64,000 nucleotides of DNA from Phoronis australis. Lineage: Eukaryota; Phoronida; Phoronidae. Below the pieces are notes generated by a model. The model worked only from the letters and a program-made list of their open reading frames with translations. It searched no databases and was not told where the DNA came from. The position numbers and the translations under genes were made by a program. Shown here in pieces: positions 1 to 12,247 of this stretch (its first letter is position 1; each line of letters opens with the position of its first letter). Location: positions 367,110-431,109 of the forward strand of contig NMRA01000305.1 in assembly GCA_002633005.1 (NCBI GenBank), read 5' to 3'.

Positions 1-284
1 GGAAATCTCTGCGTGACAGAGTCGACTTTCTCTGTCGTTTCCAGCACTATTTGCCATCAGCTTAAAAACCATGCTAAGTATGATCACAAAGTCCCCAAAT
101 GGCTCTGTTAACCATTGCTAGGTCCATTACAAGATTTTGATAAGTGAATACGTCACGAGTAGTGCCACGTCTTCAATCATTCACGTCAAATGGCAAAAAC
201 TATTCGAGGCGAGTTCCAAGACGCGAATATCGCGAACGAAACTAGTGTGATCGTAGACTATAGATAACATCTTTTTGTTTAAAG

Positions 285-345
285 TGCCAGGCGATATCTC
301 GCGAACTCTTGAGTGTTCTTGGTTTTTGTTTTAGCATATACCGTA
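285..345. repeat. Copy of a dispersed GCGATATCTCGCGAA-type repeat
   Basis: GGCGATATCTCGCGAACTCT and the following T-rich stretch recur with changes at 3197-3250 on the same strand, and in reverse complement at about 41925-41965 and, expanded, at 26165-26262. It is a short dispersed family of unknown class. Confidence 0.5.
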
Positions 346-3059
346 TGCAATTCCTAAAAAATGAAATACGCAACTTTTGAACGTACAGAAAATATTTTCT
401 AGTATAACCCCATCCGGGGGTTACTCCTGGTCTGACTCAAGGGCACGGCAGACCAACCTTGAATTCCTAGGGATAACAAATATTTTTTAAACATACCAGG
501 CTTGAAGTAATACCAGAAGAGATGTTATGTTCTCAAAATACGTACAAAATACAGACAGCATTAGACGTCCCAAATACCGCTTCAACTAGAGACGGCCAAC
601 AATTCTTTGGAAATTTAACAATTCCAGCATAACTTTTCAAGGTGAATTCAATTTCAAAAGCCAAACAGATCAGTTTTAGTCTACGGTAGTTTAATTTATT
701 TTAGCAGGCATTTTACTGCCCTGACGTCATCGCTGATATGGTAATTGCTCTCGCTCCACGTGTAAAAAAAACCCAGATTAGTGTTCCCGACAACGAAGCA
801 TTCGGTCTACAACGATCTGTGTTTAAATGTATTGACACACACACAGTTGCGGCACAGTCGAAATTTCTAAAGATTTGTTGAGTTTTGGATAACTTTGTAA
901 ATTAGATTTTTATCTATGCATGATTCATGTGGAGAATTTCTCGCTTACACTGGTGACCGCTCTGATTCCCTAAGCCCCAGACAACTTTTATGATGCCTAT
1001 TCAGCACGCCCTTTGTATTGAAGTAGATCTGAGCTAATGAAGTGGGAAGGTAATTGCTAGCATTACTGTCTCAACAATGGTTGTTGTTAATAACCCCAAT
1101 TTGGTTTTCTCTGACATTTGCAGAGCTATAACCTGCAAATCTGAAGAGTAGTTTTAACTTGTTACAGTACAAATATTACAAAATGACTAAAAAGAAAGAT
1201 TAACTTGTGTTTATCTTCACAAAGGCCTACTTCCCATAGGAAAGGTAAGTTTCATATATTTTTTTTTTAATTTAATTTTAATGCTTCTGCCCACTTGTTT
1301 TTTTTTACCGGGAACGGGTTGATAACTTTATCTAAGTTTTGAACTTCAAGTATCAAAACAGTGGTAGATTTTGATGGGCCATCTAAACTTAATTAGTTAA
1401 GTTCATTGTGAGCCCACCCCTAAACTTTCCACATTACAAGTACATTAAACATTTCACGTGTCATTAAAGTTTATCTTTATTAGAACTCAAATCATAAAAT
1501 ATATACAAAAGTGCAAATATGGTGATAACCAAACTGAAGATTTGGAATCTCTAGACAATTTAGGTGGTACTGGTTATATAACTATTCTAGCTCTTTATCA
1601 AAAATAAAAAATTAAAAGTGGGCACAACTAATGTTTCCTGGTCAAAAATCTGGTTAAACGAGATTGAAAGAATGTTAAAAAATGAATCCAAGTGATATTG
1701 TTAACTCTGATCATCGTTTGTATATCCACCGAGTATATCAATACACGCAGTAGTTTATCTTCAATCGTCAGTACCCAATGGTTGTAGTTTTTAGATTATT
1801 AGTTCACCGATTTTTAAAAATCGAAAACCGTACTTGGTTGTTTTTTCCAGCTGAATACAGCCGTGGTGTTCATTTATAACGAAAATTATTAGTTAATGCA
1901 TTTTGAAAATTCGACATTATATATACAGAGATGTTTAATACAGTTTATGGTCGGATAGTGACATTTAATTGCTCTTGCTCGCATCGGGCAATGTGGTCAT
2001 CACAACTGTACCTGATTCCGGCGCCGCGCTCTCTTTGATCCTGGTACAAGCCGCTCAGAAGGACAAGCGGTGAAAATCCTCTTATCTTTAGAAATGCGTG
2101 ACGTCATTGTAGGCGTATTATTCACGTTATGTTGCAGCTCAGGACATTCCAAATTTTTATGTGAACTTTCGAGCTCCCATGTGTGAACACTTTCATATAG
2201 TATTCAATCAGGAAAGGCAACCACGAAAATTGTTTGGAAAAAGGCACCTACCTTTTCGTAGAGAAGCTGATAGTGAGAAAGTCAACAGTGAGTTGGTGTG
2301 ATACATCCTCAATACCTGTGGGAGTACCCCCCTTCTCCCAACATCTGTGTACCTGGGAGGTTCACAAGCTTACTAGGTAACTTCGTACTCCTGAATAAGG
2401 CCTTACTACTTATCCAGAGGATGAAACTTGTTATCCAAACCAGGCATGCACCACTATGTAAGTCCTACGCCTGGGAGTAACCTAGCTACCCCCCGGAGAA
2501 ATATGTGTTGAATGGCATGGCAGTTAACAACACTCTACGTCTGGTAAAGTCACTGAACGGAAAAACCCCGTCATGTCTGAGGTCGACAGCACTGTTTGAG
2601 GCAAGCCAATGAAGCAGGCGATTTCCTAAAAATAATTCCAAGTGTATTTTAGAATATTTAAATTCTACAATACCTTTATAACTAATCTTAACTTAAACAG
2701 TTAGGACTTGAATCGGACTGGTTGCTGTTTGAAGTCGCCATTGTTTTGTTTACAATAAAAGTCACATTTCGTATGTAATGGAAATATGCTAAGTCTATAT
2801 TTTGTCATACTAAATATGGAGACATGCTTTGTCTCGTGGAAAATTCAACGAAATTACGAACAGTTGACAGATGTTTTTTTGGAATTTGAAACTAAAAGAA
2901 AAGGGCTTTGACATCAACAGAAATTCATTGTTACGAACAAACTGTAAAAATACATAGGGACTAGGTTAAATAATTCTGCAAAATCCACGTTAAATTTTGT
3001 TTCAGCGACTGTGAAGCACTTTGCATTATGCATATTTAGTCTGTTTTTCGCGTTCCACG

Positions 3060-3260
3060 TTCCAGACCTCATTAGACAGAAATCTGGTCTTTCGGCTGTC
3101 ACTTTTTATGCAATTGCTAAACCAAGTTTTAGTCAAGTAACTATAGCTCATCACAGTCTAGAACTAATTTATAGAAATCTCCTCAGTAACTAGCAGCTAT
3201 GCGATATCTCGCAAAGTCTTGAGCGTTCTAGCGTTTTCTTTTAGCGAAGTTTTTGCAACT
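3060..3260. repeat. Dispersed repeat copy (partner at 30490-30640)
   Basis: The stretch ending ATTTATAGAAATCTCCTCAG and its upstream 120 bases align with 30490-30640 (AGACAGAAATCTGGT / GGCAGAAATTTGGT; CATCACAGTC / CATCACAATC). It carries the GCGATATCTCGC motif at its end. Confidence 0.5.
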
Positions 3261-4249
3261 TCGGAACACAAGCTCGATATAGCCGGCGCACATCCAAGGT
3301 GCATACTTAGTATGAAAGAGCATTTTGTTGGACATTTTATTTAGCGTTTGAGAGAAGAAACAATTCAAGTTCTAAATTACCCGGTAGCACAATTTTTAAC
3401 TTTTTAAAGACGCTAGTGTTAAGTTCCCGGATGTCGCGTGCAACCTGAATCGCATAAAGCTTTCTTTATTAATTGATGCCATACTTTAATTTGAAGTTTC
3501 ACAAACTATTTATTTCCTTGTATCCAAAGTCTCTGTGTACAATTCTTTGTAAAGTGCATTCAACATACGTTCTTAAATAAACTCGTATTATATTCTATTC
3601 CACTGTACATGTGCTTTTTCTGTTGTTATTCATGTTTTTCTATTATCTATTTAATTTATCCCGTACGCGTTGATCTGTCGAGGGAAATACGGCCATGTAA
3701 TAAAGTTTTTCCGTATTCACCTCCCGCACTACTTCAACAGTGACCTCTGACAGGGAAAGTTCAAAAGGTAGGTCAATGTCGACTCGACGTCGTTAGCAGG
3801 TTCGATCACCAAACTTTCGGAAAATAGTTTAAAGTAATACAATAGTAGCAGCGTAAATAACGCTTAACATACAATCAGGTCTCAATCGTAACATCTGGAA
3901 CAAGACTGTTAATTATATGTCAGTTCTGTCACAGTTTTCATTTGCTAAATATTTTATCGTCTGCAACTCAGGTGCTGATTCCTCTGTAACTACAATATCA
4001 AATATTGTTGTTATTTAGCTATTTTCAGGAGATGTTACAAATTCAATGAAAATTTAACCTCATTTTCATCTTTGTTGTCTCTTTTCAAGTAATAAATCGT
4101 CACATTTAAAACTGTTTCTTTTACTAGAGAAAAGTTGCAACCTAACGCGCAAGTACATACATATAGGATGTGATCCGCCACGTGAACAGTCTGAGTGAAG
4201 AATTCAAAAAAGCTGCGGAAATAATGAAAGAAACTTAGGAATTCGAAGC

Positions 4250-4392
4250 GTACGGGATAAATACAAAACGTACCTCGATTGGCGTACATGAAGTAATATC
4301 GCACTCGACATTATTCCGTCTCGGTCAATACGCGGAATGTCTCGTGGATATTACTTCATGTACGCCACTCTCGGTACGCTTTGTGTATGTAT
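4250..4392. repeat. Foldback (hairpin) element
   Basis: GGCGTACATGAAGTAATAT at 4281-4299 has its exact reverse complement at 4348-4366. Weaker complementarity continues outward (about 4250 and 4392). The loop of about 48 bases is C/G-rich relative to the flanks. This is typical of a miniature inverted-repeat element. Confidence 0.75.
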
Positions 4393-5752
4393 CGTTACTC
4401 GGTGGTCAGCTATTAGCGGCCCGTACCTTTGCTGGCCGATCAGTCATATAACAATGTATGTTTTTATATAATTAAAAAAAACAAAGTTTGTTTCTCTATA
4501 AAAGGAGCGATACTTGAAATTAAGCATTTAAGGTTGAGAGCTGTGTTCACTTGATTTTTCACAACTTGAAAGGCACAAACATGACGGGCCTTTCGCCGAA
4601 TTTGTTGACATTGGTGTTTTAATTATTTCTATGCTGCCTCTCTACCTCTCTCTGCCTCTCTGGGAATCAACTACAGCCACGGCAATGGCAAGAGATGACG
4701 AATTACAGACAAATCAGACTATAGCTATGGCCCCTAATGTTAATTGATTTTTTTACGTTTGCCTCTATATCTTAGGATTTTGTTAGCTTATTTTCATGAA
4801 ATTCTGCAAATAGTTATGTTTTGCAGAGATGGCGCCACCATCTCAATTCGAAATGGCTTTGACGCAATATGCGACATCTAATGGCTATTCTTATAATTGT
4901 AAACATACCCATTGAAGCACACCTTTTGAAGTGCTATCTTGGGCGCATTTCAACGCTCCGCGTTGCTCTTGCTGACATCTGTTTTTAAATCTACTTAACC
5001 CCTTGCAAGGTGTGTGTAGTCCTATTTTATTTAAACTCGACAACAATTGGACCACTGCTGTGCCTCCAATTGCAAATTTCATCTTTTTTTCTCAAAAAGT
5101 CAGTTACGCCTGTCTCTATCTTCAGAGTTCCTTTGCGGATCATTAAATTTTATCGGATAGTTTTCTTAGAGAGAAGACGACGCCTTGCTTTGGATAGGTT
5201 CACTGTATTCTGTGTCGTTTTAAAGTATCCAAGGCACCCCACTGTGTCGAGCTGGGTTAACCCAACAAAGAAGCTGTTGAAGTGCTTCAATGTATCCTAA
5301 CTGTGATCACGTGGGTTTCGACAGCACACAGTAGAATCAGTGCAGACGTATTTTCCTCACTGGTGGCTCTGTCATCACTGAATAAAATGTCAGTAGAAAA
5401 ATGTCAGAACACTTTTCTCCTGAGGAAAAGGTTTCCTCACAGAACTGACTCCAGAAAAAAATGACGTCATAGATGGAGAGCAAGAAAAGTGACGCTAAAA
5501 CAAGTCAACGGGAGCAACAGTCCTTAGTGGGACAATATGGCTCCAGACTGGGTAAACAGTTCCTGCCAATTCGAAAAAACGCAACCTTAAACAGTTAAAG
5601 GACATTTGGAAGCTGAGTGGAACGAGGGAAGTGGTACGGTCGTCCGAAGAGATGAGATCACAGAAACAGTTTTATAAAGGTACTGACTTTTGAGAGCGAC
5701 TGATGAAATATAGCTTTTATCCCTTGAATACTACATCGGTTGGCGTCCGACA

Positions 5753-6495
5753 ATGAGTCGGCCGATGCGATCGAGAATAACAAGAAATATTTGTTACAAG
5801 GAATCTTCAGCTGTCGGTCCTCCTCTAGCCACGCGTTTCCGCAGCCTGCAGCGCGCAAGCGGCTTCGTGCAAGCCGAGATGTCGTGTCCTGACTTTATTG
5901 GCTTCCTATATGTATATCAGTACTGGAAGGTGACTGACAGAGGTGAGACGGAGTTGACAGATGATGAGCGGTGTCGCTTCAGCAGTGCGCATAGTGCAGT
6001 ACCTGGTATCAATGAGATATATATGTGGCTCATTGCCTCGGACTATGAAACACCCAGTGGGACTTCCTAAGTATAAGTCCATCATGATGAGCGCAATGCG
6101 GGACGACAGTGATGCATTGCCGTGAGCCGGTGGGGCGGCGAACCATGGAGGGCTGGGAGACTATAGCCCCCACTTTTTTCAGTGCTGCGCTGCCCGTGGT
6201 CTATAGGCGGTGCACCACAGGGTGGCCAGGGTACCGTGCCTTAGCCCGCACATATTTCATTAGTACTGCTCCGCCAACTATAGTGTTATTCTCGATCGGT
6301 TCTGGAAAAGTATTAGCCAGGCGACATCAAAATGGGATTAAAAGTAAAATGGAGATATCGTTTAATCTACCCAATTCTCCAGTGTGCGCAAGTTCAAATC
6401 GAAAACCGTGGACGGCAGTGACGGTTTCGTGCCCGCGGTTCGGCACCTCTCTGTCTGACCGCAGACTTACAGTATATTCGGCGGGTCTATCATGA
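5753..6495 (+). other. GC-richer block with two consecutive unassigned open frames
   Basis: Two adjacent plus-strand open frames (105 aa at 5753-6070 and 128 aa at 6109-6495) in a stretch visibly richer in G+C than its surroundings. The first contains a W/Y-rich segment (GFLYVYQYWKV) and DDERCRF. I recognise neither. They could be an exon, a decayed transposon fragment or chance. Confidence 0.2.
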
Positions 6496-7515
6496 AATTA
6501 TCCTTGATACATGCAGCACACTCTTACGGTAAGAAGTGGAACTGACTATGTCTCTGCATGTCCTGCAATAACCTGGTCCTGCAATATCTAATTTCCTAAA
6601 AATATTGATCTTATTAATATGGCTCCGAAAGTATATTTATGTTGACATGGTTCTTGCAAGAATAAATTTGGAATAGTCGAGGTGCGTTTCTGATGAGAAT
6701 TATTCACTTATTGATTTGAGTTACCATGGTGGCACATGTGGTCACGTGATCCGGAGAACTGCCGCTAGGAGTGTTAGCAGGTGCGCGATGGAGGATGTCT
6801 TTCTGAATTTTTGTTTTCATGTTGAAGGGATGAAACGAAGATTAATCTGTTAACGTAGAAGACTACCACACGAATAGTGCGTAATTATACTCAAGTTGAT
6901 ATAAGTAAGTACTGAATTATTAGAACGATACATAAACACTGATAGTGTCTACAAGGCAACACACGAGACCACGGGCACGGCACGGTCGATCCTTCAAATA
7001 AAAAAACTTAAAAAAGAGCGTCCGTACAACATTCATGACGACACATAATGTCATAAACGTATATCAGTGGCAACTGACCAAGGCTTGGTAATACATTCTC
7101 TAACTGCTTCGACATCACGTTTGCTTATTTAAAAGATATGAAGTGGTAATAACCTGAAAAGTGTTATCCACAGTTTCCACAGTTCAGTTGACCTTAGTTT
7201 ACCTTGATTATAGTTATTCAACTCATTGGCGTCCTCAGCTTCTGATCGTCCACAATACACTATATAATTCTACAAGGTATGACACTCCCGACTAGAAATT
7301 ACACGGGTGATTCACTTCAGTCGTCCATAGCAAACACAGAACTCAATAAATTTACACAAAACAGAGGTTCAACAAACCATGAGGAATTGTTCTTTCTCCC
7401 AATACCATTTACGGTGTCCTGCTTCACCCAGTTTGCAAGAAATTCGCGGTCAAAGCACAAAAATCTTCCCAAAAAGCCTGTCTGGAGCAACTCTGTAAAT
7501 CAAAGGTCAAAGACG

Positions 7516-7634
7516 ATACGGAATTATCCGATGAGTTACGGATGAACTGCAATAGCCGATTTGTCACGGAAAGTTACGAAATCGTGACAATCGGCAATTG
7601 CCGTTCATTCGTAACTCATCGGATAATTCCGTAT
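7516..7634. repeat. Foldback (hairpin) element
   Basis: The left arm starts ATACGGAATTATCCGATGAG at 7516 and its reverse complement ends at 7634. Arms of about 50 bases with few mismatches flank a loop of roughly 13 bases. It is interpreted as a miniature inverted-repeat transposon. Confidence 0.8.
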
Positions 7635-8134
7635 GGTCCTATTCAGTGATCACCTGGTTCTCAGGCTCCACTATATCCGACCAGTGCCCCACTGAATACT
7701 ACTATATGCTAGTTTTAGGACATGAGAGCTCTGATTAATTGAGATGCCTTTAGTGTCAATAAAATGTAGAATTAGTAATAACTGCCCATTGGGAAGGGAT
7801 TTAAATAAGGTTTGTGGCACAACACTGTCAAAAGTCACGTGATAACAATTCTTCTCTTTCCGTGGATCATGCGCACAGTTTAGAGTTAAACTCGGGATCT
7901 TCAGCGTGCCATTGCTACTTAAGCGTCCAAACTTATACACCAATTGGCAACTGATTTAGGGCTCTGGAATGACACAGCCGGAAGTCACGATAAAAAATCA
8001 GATGGTCAACCAAACAGAAATGAAACTAACTTTCCAACTGACAAAGGGTCGCAGTGAAGTACAGTATACAGTTGTGAACTGAGTCCGACTATTAACGACT
8101 GAGAAATCTTATTGTGTAAGGTGATTGTGAAAGT

Positions 8135-9245
8135 GTTTTCTCTAATAATTCGTACACTCTAGTAGTCAGTACACCACCCTTGAAACATTGTATTTCTCTC
8201 TAATAGTTCGTACAGTAGGTGTCCGAAAGAAAAATAGTTCATACACATATTTGCGTCGGAAAAATAATTCGTACACTCTTTTTGGATCTAGTTAAAATGG
8301 CAGTTGGTATTCTTTAGAGAACACAAATTAATAAGCGTCAATTCTATTCGGGTAATCAGAATCCGTGGTTTGCTATACTACGCTAGTATAGAGCTCGAAA
8401 AGTCATTTGTTAGATCGCCATTTTTGGCGACAGCAAACGTGAAAATTGCGATAAAATTTTCCACTGTGTCACTAAATGGCCGTAAAAATGTCATAACAGC
8501 GGATTTTCCCAGAAAGGCTCTTGCCCTTAGATTAGTCCTTCGCGAATAAATTTACGAAATTGCGGAGTAATTGTACCATGCCTTCTTGCGGTCTTGTTAG
8601 AACTGATTCCGACGACTAGTTCACAGACGACCAGTAACTATGCAATTCTGCACTTGGATTACAGCCCAGTGAGGCACACTGTCCCTTTGGTCGCCACACA
8701 TCCTCGATAACCCAGCAATAATACAGTTCGAGAAAACTAGGAAGTCGGGGGAATTTCGTCAAAATAGGGAAAATTTGACACCATTCCTTGAAGTATGGGA
8801 ATTCTCAAAATCCGAGAGCTTCCCACCTAAATCGAATTGGGAGGGTTGGCAAAACCACTGTCATGATTTATCTATTGTACTGTTTTTGGAAACTCAGTGC
8901 AGTATACAGCATCGCTCAAAGCGGAGATATTGAAGCCAGCGTGGTTCATGAAGTTTGCGAGCGTGGGAAAAAAATTGTGACAAAGCGTTCAATTATTGTA
9001 TTTTGAAGTAAATCCATCACCTGGGAAAATAATTTGTTATTTGTAATATAATTCACCTTGCCAAACCACCGTCTCGGAGGCTGTGGTTGCACTCGTTTTT
9101 ATCAATGATCTTTATCTCTAATTATTCGAATGCTTGACTTTCATCTCTACTAGTTCATATGGCCACTTTTGTCTCAATTAATTGGGATATGAAGTTCTTA
9201 GGGGAAAATAGTTTGTACATTAGTGTACAAACTATTAGTTTAGAG
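8135..9245. mobile_element. Transposon-like block with repeated subterminal motif
   Basis: Variants of TCTCTAATAGTTCGTACA recur at about 8140-8160, 8197-8215, 8233-8247 and 8262-8277, again more weakly at 9110-9160. In inverted orientation the motif forms a palindrome (AATAGTTTGTACATTAGTGT and onward) at about 9206-9237. Two short plus-strand open frames (8304-8549, 8788-9006) lie between, with no recognised transposase signature. Repeated subterminal motifs in both orientations suggest a non-autonomous DNA transposon of about 1.1 kb. Confidence 0.5.
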
Positions 9246-10643
9246 AAATCATCGTATATTTATATTAAAGTACCATCACTGTCCACAGGTGCTATTTTTG
9301 AAGATTTTCTTGTAGGAATCCCCATTTAGATTCTAAATACACTGTTCACGGTTCCACATCAAGATTTGTCACCATCCTAGCCTAGGCTACTTGATATACC
9401 CGTAACATTAATTTTGTGGATAAGTTTTGTAGAATTGAAACTGCGAGCCAAAGATCTAACAGATACAGTTGGTGAATTTGTTCTCTGTCGAAAACACTTG
9501 ATAACTTATTGTAAGTCTCTTTCACAGCAAAAATTCATAGCGGGTGAATTTTGGGCCAGTAGTATGTAGTTTTCTAAATTCTTTATTATATCGTTTGGAG
9601 TATCGGGAGATGCTTTTATTCTTTCATCAAGTTTCACTTTAAAAAGCCGAAGGCCCCACAATGATTATGGCATTCATTTTGTTTGCTTCACCTCAAAACA
9701 GGGCGCTACTTGGTGCTATAAATGACTAATCCAGCGGACAAGTAATCAGTTCATCATGCGTTTTTCATCTCAAACGGCATAAAACAAAAATAGTACAAAT
9801 CAAACGACATTTTAAAGACCTTTTCACAGTAAAAGCTATGATAGCATTTCTTTTGAAATCAGATAGTTGTGAAGAGAATTGTGTTTTATGGGAATTTCTT
9901 ACATCAGGAAGTCTGTCAATTAAATTATTACGACAAAGGGTGATATGAAAATGTATTTCTTTCATGACAAATATCAAATTTCCTTTGACTCTTAAGATCT
10001 ATTTTTAGCTTGAGGAAGTTAACTACAAACCGGTAGGGGTCCATCTTAATTATTTATTTTGCATTTGTTTTGAAGTTTAAGGCTTAAAGGTAATCAAGTT
10101 CTAAAGGAGTCCATAGTTCTCAAGGAAAGGGTGTGGTCAAACATTTACTTCGTAAACGGACAATAGCTTGTAAAATTGTCTTGGGTCTGGCTGGATTATC
10201 TCCACATGTGGTATTTTAAGACAAAAAGGCATGACCTTGTAATATCAGACATCAAAGCAGTGTCAAGGGATGATTGAATTTGATTTGCTATGCTTATCTT
10301 CCACGCAAATTGTCTCTTTGCCAAATTATTTTTAAACAAATTATTTTTGAACAGACTCGCAAAATCTAGTCGATTTCCATGAATGGCAGCAATGTGAGCC
10401 GACGTGTGGACGATCTCTGGAAGTGACCACAATGAATGTCAAAATCGCACCTGTCCCAATCATCTGCTTAAATTTGGGTGTCCCTATTTTCAGAGAATAT
10501 CATACTGGAGAATTTTTACCATATTATCAACTTTTTCAGTTGATTTGTATGAAAATGAAATAAATTATTGATAAAAGCAAGAATTCTTCAAATGGGAAAG
10601 AGGACGCAAAAATGCGAACACTGTAAGTCTGACCATCTGAATC

Positions 10644-10974
10644 CAGGGCTTGGAATTTTCATTTTTTAAGAGGATTTCCTCTTTTTTAGTTTCATTTCCT
10701 CAGGTATTTGATTTCCAGTTTCCTTTTTTCCTCTCTTTTCATCATTATTTTGACTTCATTCATGTGAACATGTTTATTTCAGTTAAATTTTATCCCTCAA
10801 AAATACCTCGATCACACAAGCCTTTTTATTTGTGGAACATGTGAACATGTTTATTTCATTTAAATTTTATCCCTCAAAAATATCTCGATCACACAAGCCT
10901 ATTTATTTGTCACGGTGGAACAATGGATCACATGGAATATTTACGTTTTTTGTCGTTGGTCATTCTAAGCCCTG
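10644..10974. mobile_element. CAGGG-ended DNA transposon remnant with 6-bp TSD
   Basis: The ends are CAGGGCTTGGAAT and ATTCTAAGCCCTG (inverted, one mismatch), flanked directly by TGAATC on both sides (10638-10643 and 10975-10980). Inside, a 77-bp unit starting GTGAACATGTTTATTTCA is duplicated at 10764 and 10841. It is related to 50768-50997. CAGGG ends resemble hAT elements, but those usually make 8-bp duplications. Confidence 0.8.
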
Positions 10975-11674
10975 TGAATCACTGTTGTATTAGTTTTGTT
11001 GCCTGTTATTGGTATCTTTGATCAAGTCAAATAGCAAATTGCTATATAATGGTGCTAGGACTAAAAATCGGCTGGTGACTTGGGTCACTGAGCGTAATTA
11101 TCAGAATGCAAAAGTGAGAGAACGCAGCCCACCCATACCAGTTGACATTTTGGGAACAATGTCCATGGTCTTTAGTTGCGTAAAAGTCCGTGCAGGTGCA
11201 CTCCTCTAGTTTGAAGTATTGTGAGTTTTTATTTCATAGACAAAGTTCAATATGGTCCAAAGTAAAGTATGCTAAAAATGCTGTCGATAGGTAGCATTTC
11301 CCCTTTCATTGATCTTTCAGTGTGTTTTGCAACATCTGTGAAAAGTAGAGTTCAGCTCTCGGTGGGACTTCCGTACCCTTTTGGGTTGGCATCAACTACG
11401 TTTAAACGGGTGAGATATTGAGGAGAGCATCTGAAATTTTGGGACTGAGCATCTCATTGAACATGGGCAACGTATGGTGTGAACCTGAATAGATATATGG
11501 TATTACTGATTATAAATTTACTAGCTGAGCTGCACACACTTACTGACACAATGGGGAAATTATCCGTTTCCAGAAGATTTGACTTAGCTCATCAAGTGCT
11601 CCTGTAATCATCTGGATGAGTGACAATGTCCGTCATCTTAATGATATACTGACACGTGTTTCTCCTTATTTCAG

Positions 11675-12247
11675 TCTTAAATTTTGCTGAACGCAATGGG
11701 TGACAAAGACACCACAGGGGAGACAAAATCGAAAAGCATCTTGAAGAAAAGTATACTGAAGAGTCGACCTCCGGAGGACGTGAGTGAGAATGTCCCTCCA
11801 GATGGTGCTGGGAGTGCTGCACCTCTGGACGCTACTGGTCTCGGGGAGGGAACAAAGTCTGTACAGTCTGACAATAAGAACACTCAGTCTGAGGGTGAAA
11901 GTTCAAAACCTGTAAAGAAAAGTATATTAAAAACTAATCCGCCTACTGACGTTGGCCAATCAGGAGAGGGCACAACGACTGAGGAGCCAGTCAAAAAGAA
12001 AAGCATTCTTAAGATGGCTCCTAGACAGGAGGATCCCCAGGTAAATGAAGATCACCATGGTGACGCAGTGCAGGTAGTGCCACCTGAAGGAAAGGAGGAC
12101 AGTCGTGATGTAAGTAAACAAGATTTCAACCAAGGTGTGTCAACTGCAGAAAAGGTGGAAAAGAAAAGGCCGAAGAAAACTAGGAGGGAAAAGTCAAATG
12201 TTAGCAAAACATCACGGGAGTCGACATTTAATGAAGATTTGGCGAAG
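11675..12247 (+). CDS. Unnamed gene, exon 1 of the model (5' UTR end plus first coding exon)
   Basis: The acceptor TTTCAG ends at 11674 and the donor GTAAGT starts at 12248. The start ATG is at 11696. An in-frame TAA at 11678-11680 lies just upstream inside the exon, so this is the first coding exon and at least one untranslated exon lies further upstream. It encodes 184 residues and ends in phase 0. The product is rich in K, S, E, P and D, with three imperfect internal repeats built on (V)KKSILK followed by a proline pair. A continuous reading frame runs 22 codons into the intron to a stop at 12314. Confidence 0.85.

Larger units (their letters stand above)
1..11674. other. Upstream region without a confident gene
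   Basis: A/T-rich sequence upstream of the first coding exon of the plus-strand gene. Several short open frames exist (for example 5753-6070 and 6109-6495 on plus) but none shows recognisable domains. The untranslated first exon and promoter of the plus-strand gene probably lie here or further left; I could not place them. Identified contents are the repeats listed separately. Confidence 0.6.

Noticed and set aside
4035-4304. 89-codon minus-strand open frame
   Set aside because: It overlaps a foldback element and is rich in F/Y as expected from A/T-rich non-coding DNA.
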